DNA of 64,000 bases, taken from Pyxidicoccus trucidator. Its GTDB lineage: Bacteria > Myxococcota > Myxococcia > Myxococcales > Myxococcaceae. A program made the translations under genes and the position numbers. Every line of letters begins with the position of its first letter. Positions within the stretch are counted from its first letter, which is position 1. The stretch lies in contig NZ_JAAIXZ010000003.1 in the NCBI RefSeq assembly GCF_010894435.1, positions 558,001 to 622,000 on the forward strand, read 5' to 3'. This document shows positions 44,497 to 53,475 of this stretch, piece by piece. The notes under the pieces are model-generated. The model saw only the letters and a list, made by a program, of their open reading frames with translations, searched no databases and had not been told where the DNA came from.

Positions 44497-46521
44497 ATGT
44501 CGGTGACGGATACATCCCAGAGGTCCCCGGCTTCGGGGGCGGACATGCTGCTGTCCGCCCTGGAGGAGGCGGAGAGAGACCAGCCCGAGGGCTGCATGGT
44601 GCTGCGCGCCGTGAGGGACTCCGACGGCTCAATCACCGACTTCGAGTGGCTGTGGGCCAACCCCGCCGCGGCGCGCTCCCTGGGCCGCTCTCCGGAGATG
44701 CTGCGCGGGCGCCGGCTGCGCGAGGTGTCCCCGGACGCGGGGCTGGGCGGCCGGCTGGACGTGCTGCGGGACGTGGTGGAGACGGGCCGGCCCGCCGCGG
44801 ACAGCTTCCCGGAGGGCGACGCGTGGCTGCAGGGCACCGCCGTGCCGCTGCGGGACGGGGTGCTGCTGCGGCTGCGCGACGTCACCAGCGCCCTGCGCGT
44901 GGAGGAGGGCGTCCGCGACACGCTGGCCTGGGTGCGCGACGTGCTGGAGGGCACCCCGGACGCCTTCTTCACCGTGGACGTGGACTGGCGCGTCACCTAC
45001 GTCAACCACCAGGCCGCCGCCATCAGCGGGCGCACGCAGGAGCAGCTCTTCCGCCGCGTGCTGTGGGAGGCGTGCCCGGAGCTGCTTGGCACCCGGCTGG
45101 AGCGCGAGCTGCGCCGCGTGGCCGCCGAGAGCGTGGCCACCACCTTCGAGGTGCGCCTCTCCCCCGGGCGCTGGCACGAGGTGCACGCATGGTGCGCCAA
45201 CGGCAACCTGTCCGTCTTCGCCACCGACATCACCCCGAAGAAGCAGCTGGAGGCCGAGCGCGACATGCTGCTGTCCCGCGAGCACACCGGCCGCCTGGAG
45301 GCCGAGGCCCTCGTCCGCCAGCGCACCGAGGAGCTGGTGGCCGCGCGCGAGCGGCTGGTGCAGTCGGAGAAGCTGGCCATGGCCGGGCAGCTCGCGGCGG
45401 GCGTGGGGCACGAAATCAACAACCCGCTCTCCTACGTCACCGGCAACCTCCAGTTCGCGCTGGAGCAGCTGGAGCTGCTCGCCGGCAGCCCCGGTGACAC
45501 CGCGGCGCTGAAGGATGCGCTGGATGCCCTGCGCGAGGCGCGCGAGGGCGCGGAGCGCATCCGCGTCACCGTGCGGGACTTGCAGACGTTCGCCCGCGCG
45601 GACGAGCCGCACCTGTCCCCGGTGGACGTGCACGCGGCGCTGGAGTTCGGCCTGTCCATGTCCATGCCGCACCTGCGCTACCGGGCGCAGGTGGAGCGGC
45701 GCTACGGCGGCGTGCCCACCGTCATGGCGCACGAGGCGCGGCTGGGGCAGGTGTTCCTCCAGCTGCTCGTCAACGCCGCGTTCGCGATTCCGGAGGGGGA
45801 CTCCGAGCACCACCGCGTCAGCCTCACCACGCGCACCGAGGGCGCCTGGGTGGTGGTGGAGGTGACGGACACCGGCCACGGCATGGCGCCGGAGGTGCTG
45901 GAGCGCGTCTTCGAGCCCTTCTTCACCACCCGCTCCGTGGGCGAGGGCACCGGCCTGGGGCTGTCCACCGCGCTGGGGCTGGTGCGCAGCATGCGCGGGG
46001 AGCTGACGGCCACCAGCACGCCCGGCGGCGGCAGCACCTTCCGCGTGCGGCTGCCCACCACGCACGAAGTCGCGCTGCCTCCGGGGCCGGAGGCGGTGGA
46101 GTGCGTGGCCGAGCGCAAGCGCGTGCTGGTGGTGGACGACGAGCCGCAGCTCACCTCCGTGCTGCGCCGGGTGCTCGGCGGGCGTCACGACGTGGTGCTG
46201 TTGCACAGCGGGCGCGAGGCGCTGGAGTTGCTGGCGCGGGACGACGCGTTCGACATCGTCTTCTGCGACTTGATGATGGGGGACTTCACGGGGATGGACG
46301 TGTACGACGTCCTGTCCCGGCGCCAGCCGGAGGTGCTGTCGCGCTTCGTCTTCATGACGGGCGGCGGCTTCACGGAGCGCGCCCGCGTCTTCCTCCAGAC
46401 GGTGCCGCTGCCGCGAATCGAGAAGCCCTTCGAGCCGGGCACCCTGCGCGCGCTGGTGGAGGGCGCGCCGCCACGCGCCGGGGCACAAGGGCCACCGGCG
46501 CGTGAGGCGGAAGGGGAGTGA
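44497..46521 (+). CDS. Hybrid sensor histidine kinase with PAS domains and C-terminal receiver
   Basis: 674 residues from ATG 44497; a longer frame lacks domain features. PAS-like domains at about 15-120 and 140-260 (DGSITDFEWLWANPAAARSL; DAFFTVDVDWRVTYVNHQAA). A coiled linker leads to the HisKA motif AAGVGHEINNPLSYV (His near 305), then the ATPase N-box LLVNAAFAI, DTGHGMAPEV and GTGLGLST. A receiver domain follows at about 545-660 with the phospho-acceptor Asp in VFCDLMMGD (near 590). No membrane segment: cytoplasmic sensing. No output regulator is nearby, so it is an orphan hybrid kinase. It abuts the convergent SUFU gene. Confidence 0.93.
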   Translation: MSVTDTSQRSPASGADMLLSALEEAERDQPEGCMVLRAVRDSDGSITDFEWLWANPAAARSLGRSPEMLRGRRLREVSPDAGLGGRLDVLRDVVETGRPAADSFPEGDAWLQGTAVPLRDGVLLRLRDVTSALRVEEGVRDTLAWVRDVLEGTPDAFFTVDVDWRVTYVNHQAAAISGRTQEQLFRRVLWEACPELLGTRLERELRRVAAESVATTFEVRLSPGRWHEVHAWCANGNLSVFATDITPKKQLEAERDMLLSREHTGRLEAEALVRQRTEELVAARERLVQSEKLAMAGQLAAGVGHEINNPLSYVTGNLQFALEQLELLAGSPGDTAALKDALDALREAREGAERIRVTVRDLQTFARADEPHLSPVDVHAALEFGLSMSMPHLRYRAQVERRYGGVPTVMAHEARLGQVFLQLLVNAAFAIPEGDSEHHRVSLTTRTEGAWVVVEVTDTGHGMAPEVLERVFEPFFTTRSVGEGTGLGLSTALGLVRSMRGELTATSTPGGGSTFRVRLPTTHEVALPPGPEAVECVAERKRVLVVDDEPQLTSVLRRVLGGRHDVVLLHSGREALELLARDDAFDIVFCDLMMGDFTGMDVYDVLSRRQPEVLSRFVFMTGGGFTERARVFLQTVPLPRIEKPFEPGTLRALVEGAPPRAGAQGPPAREAEGE

Positions 46522-47208
46522 CTACAGCTTCACTTCGTCGCGCTCGGGCATGGTGGTGTAGCCGCTGCCGGCCGCCACCAGCTTCGCCATCAGCTTGTCC
46601 ATGCCGTTGGAGCGGGCGAAGGCCATTTCATTCTTCGTGGCGCCCACCAGCGTAATCAGCTGCACCTTGCCGCTGGGCAGCACGAAGTGGTCCGGGCGGG
46701 ACGGGTCCCTCACGAAGACGAAGCCGCCCAGCTTGGAGTCGCCACCGTCCAGCGAGCCCTCCACCGGGTAGCGGTGGCCCATGGCGAAGGCGCGCAGGCT
46801 CACGAGGTTGTAGGCCATCATGTCCAGCAGCCGGAACACCGGCCACTTCGCCTCTTCGGGCGTGTGGATGACCATCTCGTAGCCCAGCCCGCTGGGCGCG
46901 TCGTCGGAGAGTTCGTCTCCGGGCGCCACGGTGAAGGGGTTGGACAGGCCGCTGGTGACATAGGTCCAGTACGGGTAGTCCGCGCTCGGCGGCGCCACGC
47001 GTACGCCCATGGGCCCCCAGTTCGGGTCCGGCTCCTGGACCTGCGCCAGCTCACTCTCCATCCACGCCTGAATCGCGTCCGTCTGGTCGAGCGTGAAGAC
47101 GCCTTCGTCGATGGCGCCGAACATCTTGGGGTACTCGACCTCGTCGCGGTCCGCCCAGCAGTCTTCGTACCACTGGATGAAGTCTTCGTCCGTCTCCGGG
47201 GCTTTCAT
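46522..47208 (-). CDS. Suppressor-of-fused (SUFU) domain protein
   Basis: 228 residues. The SUFU fold is recognised by YWTYVTSGLSNPFTVAPGDE, GLGYEMVIHTPEEAKWPVFR, LLDMMAYNLVSLRAFAMGHR and VQLITLVGATKNEMAFARSN. In bacteria SUFU proteins are frequent immunity proteins of polymorphic toxins, but no toxin gene is adjacent here; the neighbours are a convergent kinase and a GNAT. It may be a solitary immunity gene or have another role. No signal peptide. Confidence 0.88.
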   Translation of the reverse strand: MKAPETDEDFIQWYEDCWADRDEVEYPKMFGAIDEGVFTLDQTDAIQAWMESELAQVQEPDPNWGPMGVRVAPPSADYPYWTYVTSGLSNPFTVAPGDELSDDAPSGLGYEMVIHTPEEAKWPVFRLLDMMAYNLVSLRAFAMGHRYPVEGSLDGGDSKLGGFVFVRDPSRPDHFVLPSGKVQLITLVGATKNEMAFARSNGMDKLMAKLVAAGSGYTTMPERDEVKL

Positions 47209-47322
47209 AGCCAGGACACTCTATGTGCTCACCCCGGTTTCACAACTTCGTTGAGAGGGGGAGTGCCAGGGGCTGACACTCCGGCCGGGGCGCCGGGGGC
47301 CTCCCGGGCAGGGCCTCCCGGC

Positions 47323-48522
47323 TCAGGTGCCGGTGGCTCCCCCGGCGGCGGGGCTGCCGGCCAGGGGCCAGGGCTTGAGGCCACAGAGGCGCTCCGCCTC
47401 CTCCACCGCGGGGGCCAGGCGCGCGTGCTCCCGGCGGAGGAAGCCCCGGACGGCGCCGTCCAGCGTCTTGTCGAAGAGGAGGTGTGCGCTGTGGACGGCG
47501 GTGGGCTCGAAGCCCCGGGACACCTTGTGCTCGCCGCCCGCGCCGGGCTCGAACACCTTGCGGCCGGCGCGGATGCAGTCGTCCACCGAGTGGTAGAGGC
47601 AGACGTTGAAGTGGAGGAAGGGGTGCTCCTCGAAGGCGCCCCAGTAGCGGCCATAGAGGCGCTCCCGGGTGGCGAGGTTGAAGGCCCCGGCGATGACCTT
47701 CGGGCCCTTCACCGCCTCCACCAGCTCCACGGTGTCCGGCAGGTGCTGGAAGACGCGGGCGAAGAAGTCCGGGGTGAGCTGAATCTGGCCCCAGGCGTGG
47801 CGCTCGCAGGTGGAGGTGTAGAAGCCGTAGGCGCGCTTCGCGTGGACCTGCGTCAGCTCTTCCCCGCGCACGGTGCGCAGGGCGATGCCCTGGGTGGCGG
47901 CGGCGCCCCGCTCGCGCTTGAGCTGGTTGCGGCGCTTGGAGTCGAAGCGGGCCAGGTAGTCGTCGTAGCCGCGGTAGCCCGGGTTCTTCCAGTGGAACTG
48001 GAGGGTGATGCGGCGCGCCAGCCCCTCGGCCTCGAGGAAGTCCGCTTCGTCTCCGGTGGGGTAGAGGATGTGGACGGAGGAGCAGCCGGACTCGCGGGCG
48101 CTCTCGGTGGCGGCGGCGAGGAGGGCGCGGCGCAGGGCGGGGACGTCCTCGCCCGGGGCGATGAGGAAGCGGGGGACGGTGGCGGGGGACAAGGGGCCGC
48201 CGACGACGAGCTTCGGGTAGTACTCCACGCCCAGGCGGGCGGCGGCGTCCGCCCAGCCGAAGTCGTAGATGTACTCGCCCATGCTGTGGAACTTGCGGTA
48301 CGCGGGCGCGGCGGCGACGAGCTTCGGGCCCCGCCACAGCGTCAGGTGGTGCGGCGCCCAGCCCGTCTCCTCGGTGGCGCTGCCGCTCTCCTCCATGGCC
48401 GCCAGCCACGCGTGGCGGACGAAGGGTGGGGCGTCAGGGCCGGCGAGCGCGTCCCAGGCGGCGGCCGGGGCGTCTGTCACGGCTTCGAGGATGCGGAGGC
48501 GGAGCGAGGTGTCGACGGGCAC
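47323..48522 (-). CDS. GNAT/FemAB-like acyltransferase (DUF482)
   Basis: 399 residues. Two GNAT-like halves: N-terminal LVAAAPAYRKFHSMGEYIYD and C-terminal KVIAGAFNLATRERLYGRYW with PFLHFNVCLYHSVDDCIRAG. FDSKRRNQLKRERGAA and GEHKVSRGFEPTAVHSAHL are diagnostic of the DUF482 (peptidogalycan biosynthesis/FemAB-like) family, which is thought to aminoacylate or acetylate cell-envelope precursors. Soluble, with no signal. The C-terminus is Pro/Ala-rich and low in complexity. Confidence 0.88.
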   Translation of the reverse strand: MPVDTSLRLRILEAVTDAPAAAWDALAGPDAPPFVRHAWLAAMEESGSATEETGWAPHHLTLWRGPKLVAAAPAYRKFHSMGEYIYDFGWADAAARLGVEYYPKLVVGGPLSPATVPRFLIAPGEDVPALRRALLAAATESARESGCSSVHILYPTGDEADFLEAEGLARRITLQFHWKNPGYRGYDDYLARFDSKRRNQLKRERGAAATQGIALRTVRGEELTQVHAKRAYGFYTSTCERHAWGQIQLTPDFFARVFQHLPDTVELVEAVKGPKVIAGAFNLATRERLYGRYWGAFEEHPFLHFNVCLYHSVDDCIRAGRKVFEPGAGGEHKVSRGFEPTAVHSAHLLFDKTLDGAVRGFLRREHARLAPAVEEAERLCGLKPWPLAGSPAAGGATGT

Positions 48523-48786
48523 GGGGGCTCATTTAACGCGACCCCTGGGCCCGTGCCGTGGGTTGCCCGCCCGATTCGCCACCGGGCGGACAGGGGGGAC
48601 GGTGGGCGGAGGCGGGGCCTGCACCCCGGCCACGTCGGGCGGCGGGGGCGGCCCCGGCCAGACGGCGTGCCGTGGGGGCGGAGAGGACGCCGCTGCTCCC
48701 GGCGGCGCCAGACCCTGCCTGCATCAAGGTCCCAGGAGGGAACGGGCAGGGCCGATAGAGGGGCCCTGTCCGAGCTTCCGGAGCCG

Positions 48787-49608
48787 TCAGGCGGCGCGGG
48801 CGGCGCCGCTGGCCCCGCGGGCGGCCTCGCGAGGCTCCGGCCACACGGCGCGCTGCGGGGTGGCGATGCGGATGACGCCCAGCTTCGCCAGCACGCGCAT
48901 CACCTGCCACGTGGGGTCCACCTCGAACTTCCGGGCCGCGAAGTTCGGGCTGCTGCCGTACTTGTGATGGTTGTTCTGGAAGAGCTCCCCCATGCAGAGG
49001 ACCTCCACCGGCAGCGTGTTGCGCGACTTGTCCGTGCTGTCGAAGTTCCGGTAGCCGTACTTGTGCCCGCACCAGTTGACGATGGCGCCGTGCACCGGGC
49101 CCATCAGGAAGTGGATGGGCAGCAGCAGGTACTGCCAGGGCGACGTGGCGAAGACGACATAGAACGTCGTGTAGAACGCCACCCAGCCCAGCGTGGCCAG
49201 CCACGAGGTGCGCAGCGTGTCATCCACCAGCGGCCACTCCGGGTAACCACCCAGGAAGCGGGCCTCGGGCTGGCCGCGCCCGGCGCAGTAGTCCTCGTAG
49301 CGCTTCTTGGTGTGCATCATCATCCGGCCCACGTCCTTGAAGAAGTGGGGCGAGTGCGGGTCCTTCTCCGTGTCCGAGAACGCGTGGTGCTCGCGGTGGA
49401 GGATGGCGTACGCGCGGGGCGACAGGTACGACGAGCCCTGCACCAGGTACGTGAGCAGGTGCACCGCCCGCTCCGTGCGCGGACCCATGGTGTACATGCG
49501 GTGCGCCGCATAGCGGTGCTGGAAGAAGCTCTGGAAGAACACGCAGAGCAGCCAGTGCGAGATGAAGAAGGCGATGACGACCATGATGTGTGACTGAACA
49601 CCCCCCAT
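48787..49608 (-). CDS. Acyl-CoA/acyl-lipid delta-9-type fatty acid desaturase
   Basis: 273 residues (start may be 49608 or the ATG at 49584; neither has a strong ribosome site). Membrane protein with the three histidine boxes of the family: HRYAAH (31-36), HREHH (71-75) and QNNHHKYG (near 213). The order and spacing match the stearoyl-CoA desaturase-like class, diiron enzymes that insert a double bond into acyl chains. Membrane helices surround the boxes. Divergent from bioA. Confidence 0.92.
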   Translation of the reverse strand: MGGVQSHIMVVIAFFISHWLLCVFFQSFFQHRYAAHRMYTMGPRTERAVHLLTYLVQGSSYLSPRAYAILHREHHAFSDTEKDPHSPHFFKDVGRMMMHTKKRYEDYCAGRGQPEARFLGGYPEWPLVDDTLRTSWLATLGWVAFYTTFYVVFATSPWQYLLLPIHFLMGPVHGAIVNWCGHKYGYRNFDSTDKSRNTLPVEVLCMGELFQNNHHKYGSSPNFAARKFEVDPTWQVMRVLAKLGVIRIATPQRAVWPEPREAARGASGAARAA

Positions 49609-49772
49609 GTCATGGCAGCGTCATGGCCGGCCCCGAAGGGCGTGACAGGGGGCCGTCGAGCAGGCCCTGGCTTCAGGTTCCCATCAGCGGAACGGGGAGC
49701 CGCCCCGCGTGACGCACGGTGCCGTGGCCCCGCCTTTCCGGTACGAGGCGATACGAGGAGCAGCAAGCACCC

Positions 49773-51122
49773 ATGACCCGGAGCACACACGTGGAGCGGG
49801 CGGACATCGTCAGGTTGGACAAGGGGCACGTCTGGCACCCCTACACCGCCATGGAGGCGTACATCGCCGGGACGAACCCGCTGGTGGTGGTGCGCTCGGA
49901 AGGGGCGTACCTGTACGACGCGGACGGCGCCCGGTACCTCGACGCCAACGGCTCCTGGTGGGTGTCCACGCTGGGCCACCGCCACCCACGCCTCGTCCGC
50001 GCCCTCACCGAGCAGGCGGGCAGCCTGGCGCACGTGTCCCTGGCGGGCATCACCCATGAGCCGGCCGCCGCGCTCGCCGCGGAATTGGCCGCCATCGCCC
50101 CCGGCTCGGACCGGGCCTCGCTGCCCGCGGCCGAGCGGCTGTCGCGCGTCTTCTACTCGGACAACGGGAGCACGGCGGTGGAGGTGGCCATCAAGATGGC
50201 CGCGCAGTACTGGGCGCAGAACGGGCACCCGCGCCGCACGCGCTTCATCACCCTGTCCGGGGCGTTCCACGGCGAGACGATTGGCGCCACCAGCGTGGGC
50301 GGCGTGCCGCTGTTCCGCGAGGTGTTCGGCCCGCTTCTGTTCGACGTGGTGCACGTGCCGTCCCCGGCGGAAGAGGGCGGCTGGGAGCGCGCCTTCGAGC
50401 AGGTGCGGGCCGCCCTGCGCGCGCACCCGGACGAGATTGCCGGCGTCATCCTCGAGCCCGTGCTGCAGGGCGCGGCGGGCATGTTGATGTACTCGCCGGA
50501 CTTCGTGCGCGCGGTGCGCGAGGCCACCCGCGAGGTGGATACCTTCCTCATCGCCGACGAGGTCTTCACCGGCCTGGGCCGCACCGGCGCGCGCTTCGCG
50601 GTGGACCTGGCTGGCGTGGTGCCGGACCTGCTGTGTCTGGCGAAGGCGCTCTCCGGCGGGCTGCTGCCCTTTGGCGCGACGCTCGCCTCCGAGCGTGTGT
50701 TCTCCGGCTTCCTCGGCTCGCCGCAGCGGGCGCTGTATTACGGCCACTCGTACTGCGGGAATCCGCTGGGCGCGGCGGTGGCTCGCGAGGTGCTCGCCGT
50801 GTATCGCGACGAGGACGTGCTCGGGCAGGTGGCTCGCAAGGCGCCTCGCATCCAGGCCGCCTTCACGCGCATGGCCGAGACGATTCCCGGGCTGGTGCGG
50901 CCTCGCGCGCTCGGAATGGTGGGCGCGGTGGACCTGGGCGGCGGTGGCTACCTCTCGCGTGGCGGCTGGCGGGTGTACGAGGCCGCCCTGCGGCGCGGGC
51001 TCTACCTGCGGCCCCTGGGCGACACCGTGTACATCGCCCCCGCGCTCAACATCCCGGACGACGCGCTGGAGGAATTGCTCGCGGGCGTGGAGGCGTCGCT
51101 GCGCGAGGTGGCGAAGGGCTGA
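49773..51122 (+). CDS. bioA: Adenosylmethionine-8-amino-7-oxononanoate aminotransferase
   Basis: 449 residues from ATG 49773 (MTRSTHVERADIVRLDKGHV), after GAGGAG. Class III aminotransferase with WHPYTAMEAY near the start and the PLP lysine K291 in LLCLAKALSGGLLPFGATL. YYGHSYCGNPLGAAVA and IADEVFTGLGRTG are BioA-specific. It converts KAPA to DAPA in biotin synthesis, with S-adenosylmethionine as amino donor. No other bio gene lies nearby. Confidence 0.95.
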   Translation: MTRSTHVERADIVRLDKGHVWHPYTAMEAYIAGTNPLVVVRSEGAYLYDADGARYLDANGSWWVSTLGHRHPRLVRALTEQAGSLAHVSLAGITHEPAAALAAELAAIAPGSDRASLPAAERLSRVFYSDNGSTAVEVAIKMAAQYWAQNGHPRRTRFITLSGAFHGETIGATSVGGVPLFREVFGPLLFDVVHVPSPAEEGGWERAFEQVRAALRAHPDEIAGVILEPVLQGAAGMLMYSPDFVRAVREATREVDTFLIADEVFTGLGRTGARFAVDLAGVVPDLLCLAKALSGGLLPFGATLASERVFSGFLGSPQRALYYGHSYCGNPLGAAVAREVLAVYRDEDVLGQVARKAPRIQAAFTRMAETIPGLVRPRALGMVGAVDLGGGGYLSRGGWRVYEAALRRGLYLRPLGDTVYIAPALNIPDDALEELLAGVEASLREVAKG

Positions 51123-51195
51123 GGCGACGCACGGGTGCGCCTCGCATCAGCGCTGACCAGGTGGAGCCGATGCCCGGCCCGGAGGCGACCGGGGG

Positions 51196-51259
51196 CGTGC
51201 TGTTCGGAAATGTCGGGGGTTTTGGCGGTGCAGATGTCCCGACATTTCCGAACAGCACG
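51196..51259. repeat. 22-bp perfect inverted repeat between convergent genes
   Basis: Left arm 51196-51217 and right arm 51238-51259 are perfect complements of 22 bases, separated by a 20-base loop. It follows the bioA stop by 73 bases and precedes the DedA gene end. The arms (reading cgtgctgttcggaaatgt...) are AT-richer than the surroundings. It could terminate bioA, but the length and perfection resemble a small mobile or REP-like element. Confidence 0.7.
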
Positions 51260-51280
51260 GTCCCAACACGCCTCCGAGCG

Positions 51281-51471
51281 GCCTGCGGGCGCGGTATTGC
51301 CGGAATGGGCCCGGTCAGCTTCCTGAAGCGCGTCCGGTACGAGACGGGCGCTGCGCGTCCGCTGTCGTCACCGCGGCCTGTGGGCGCGGTGCTGCCAGAA
51401 TGGGCCCGGTCAGCTTCCTGACGCGCCGTCCGGTACGAGACGGGCGCTGCACGCCCGCTGTCGTCACCGCG
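51281..51471. repeat. Tandem pair of 95-96-bp direct repeats
   Basis: Copy one is 51281-51375, copy two 51376-51471. They differ at seven bases and one indel (about 92 percent identical) and share the core gaatgggcccggtcagctt and cggtacgagacgggcgctg. The second copy runs eight bases into the end of the DedA gene. No open frame spans both with coding character. Confidence 0.75.
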
Positions 51472-52117
51472 CTGGTGGTGCCTGCTCCCCTGGGAGCCCG
51501 CCGCCGCCTTGCCGTCGGCCCGCGCGCCGTGCCCGCACCGTTCGCACAGCCACCAGCACCACCAACCCGAGCGCCGCGGCGATGGCCACCCCATGCTCCA
51601 CCCGTCCCAGCCCGCGCGCGACTCGGTCCACGCTGTGTGAGAATGCATAGCCGAGCCCCACCACCACCGGCACGCTCACGCACAGCGCCAGCCCGTCCCA
51701 CAGCAGGAAGCGCCTCGGCGACATGCCCTGCACCGCCGCGAGGGCGAACACCCCGCCTCGCAACACCGAGAGGAATCGGCCGGCGAAGACCACCCTCCCG
51801 CCGTGCCGCGCATAGAGCCGGGTCAGCCGCTCGCGACGCTCCGGCGGCAGCAGCCCGCGCAGCCGCTTGTGCTCAAACAGCTTGGGCCCGAGCCGGCGCG
51901 CGGTAAGGAACAGCGCCAGGTCACCGCACAGCACTCCGCCCAGGCCCACCGCCAGGGCAAGAGGCAGCGGCAGCACCCCCCGGTGCGCGAGGATGCCGGT
52001 GGCCAGCAGTACCAGGTCCTCTGGGAGCGGCACGCCGAGGCCCCCGGCCACCAGCGCCGCGAAGAGCAGGGCCGCCGAGCCATGTGTGAGCAGCCACGGG
52101 AGGGGTCCTCCTGACAT
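51464..52117 (-). CDS. DedA-family membrane protein
   Basis: 217 residues with five or so hydrophobic segments. GVPLPEDLVLLATGIL near the N-terminus, YARHGGRVVFAGRFLSVLRG in the middle (the R....F.GRF..  R motif) and a Gly-rich loop are DedA hallmarks. DedA proteins are flippase-like transporters for undecaprenyl phosphate and phospholipids. It follows the AI-2E transporter gene by 15 bases and is probably in the same operon. Its C-terminal end lies in a repeat. Confidence 0.88.
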   Translation of the reverse strand: MSGGPLPWLLTHGSAALLFAALVAGGLGVPLPEDLVLLATGILAHRGVLPLPLALAVGLGGVLCGDLALFLTARRLGPKLFEHKRLRGLLPPERRERLTRLYARHGGRVVFAGRFLSVLRGGVFALAAVQGMSPRRFLLWDGLALCVSVPVVVGLGYAFSHSVDRVARGLGRVEHGVAIAAALGLVVLVAVRTVRARRAGRRQGGGGLPGEQAPPAR

Positions 52118-52132
52118 GCCTCGTTTCCTCCG

Positions 52133-53287
52133 TCACGCCGTGCCGGGCGGCGCACGGCTCACGGAGGTGCGCCGCTCTCTACGGAAGAGCAGCACCTCGC
52201 GGGTGATGATCTGCGCCGCGGCCGCGACGGGCACCGCCACCACCGCGCCCACCATCCCGGCCAGCTCCGCGCAGAAGAGCACCGCCAGCAGGACGATGAG
52301 CGGGTTGACGTGCACCGTGCGCCGGAAGACGAGCGGCGCCAGCACGTTGCCCTCCAACTGCCCGTAGAGCACGAAGTACACGAGCACTCCCAGCGCCATC
52401 CACATGCCGCCCGTCGCCCACGTCAGCAGCGTGATGAAGCCGCCAGCAATCACCGGCCCCGCGTACGGCACCATGCTGGAGAAGCCGCTGGCGATGCCCA
52501 GCGGCAGGAAGTACGGCACGCCCAGCACCGCCAGCACCGTCGTGGTGAGCGTGGTGTTGATGGTGCAGATGAGCGTGAGCCCCGCCAGGTAGCCCCCCGT
52601 GGCGCGGTACACGTTCCGCAGCACCCGCACGTAGCGCAGCCGGTGCTCCGGCCGGGCCATGTCGAGCAGCCGCTTCAGCAGGCCGCCGCCGAACGCGAGC
52701 ATGAACCCCACCAGGAAGTAGACGGTGATGGCGCCCCCCGCCAGCCCCACCGCCCCGCCAATCGCCAGCACCACCAATTCCGGCAGCGTCGTCCCCGCCG
52801 CGAGCGGAGGCGCGGTGTCCTCCAGCCGGCGAGACCACCCCAGGCTCTGGAGCCGCTCGCTCAGCATCCGGAAGGGGCGCGAGCCGCGCAGCTCCTCCCA
52901 GAGCTGCGGCCACTGGAGCACCAGCGCGTCCACCTGCGCCGCCGCCACGGGCACCACCAGCAGCGCCAGCAGCGCCAGCGCCACCAGCAGCCCCAGCATC
53001 ACCACCGCGATGGCCAGCATCCGCGGCAGCCGCCGGCGCTCCAGCCAGGACACCCCGTGCTCCAGCGACAGGGCCAGCAGCGCGGCGATACCCGTCAGCG
53101 TCAGCGCCACCGTCGTGCGCATCACCAACGTCACCAGCGCCACCACCGAGAGCACGGCGAAGCACACGGTGTACGCCGTCTTCAGCGTCACCTGCGAACG
53201 ATGCACCGTTCCGTCGTGCTCCTCCGCCACCGTGCCCCCGCGCCCGCTCGGTCTTCGCACCACCTCTTCCGGGTGCGTCCTGTCCAC
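52133..53287 (-). CDS. AI-2E-family transporter
   Basis: 384 residues with seven or eight membrane segments. Hallmarks: LVVPVAAAQVDALVLQWPQL, GGAITVYFLVGFMLAFGGGL, LGVPYFLPLGIASGFSSMVP with YAGPVIAGGFITLLTW, and LEGNVLAPLVFRRTVHVNPL. The family (TqsA/YdiK-type) was named for autoinducer-2 export but includes many transporters of unknown or ion substrates. A soluble Arg/Ser-rich tail ends the protein. It leads the operon with DedA (15-bp gap) and is divergent from the subtilisin gene. Confidence 0.93.
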   Translation of the reverse strand: MDRTHPEEVVRRPSGRGGTVAEEHDGTVHRSQVTLKTAYTVCFAVLSVVALVTLVMRTTVALTLTGIAALLALSLEHGVSWLERRRLPRMLAIAVVMLGLLVALALLALLVVPVAAAQVDALVLQWPQLWEELRGSRPFRMLSERLQSLGWSRRLEDTAPPLAAGTTLPELVVLAIGGAVGLAGGAITVYFLVGFMLAFGGGLLKRLLDMARPEHRLRYVRVLRNVYRATGGYLAGLTLICTINTTLTTTVLAVLGVPYFLPLGIASGFSSMVPYAGPVIAGGFITLLTWATGGMWMALGVLVYFVLYGQLEGNVLAPLVFRRTVHVNPLIVLLAVLFCAELAGMVGAVVAVPVAAAAQIITREVLLFRRERRTSVSRAPPGTA

Positions 53288-53475
53288 CCGGAGGGCCAGC
53301 CACCTCCGCGTCCAGGGTCGGCATGGACCTGTGGAAAGACCATTCCCAACCGCGCCTCACCGGGTGTGGAGGTGTCGACAAGGAAACGTCTGACGACACG
53401 AGATCCACTCGCACCGGCAATGCACAACATCTCCTTGCCCGGATGTGCCGGGCCTCGTTCGCCGGGGTTCAAGAC

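Noticed and set aside
39413-44506. A plus-strand open frame of about 1700 codons opposite the HYR lipoprotein and epimerase genes
   Set aside because: It is the antisense of two well-supported genes; its translation is Arg/Gly/Ala/His-rich with no domain. High-GC third positions keep antisense frames open.
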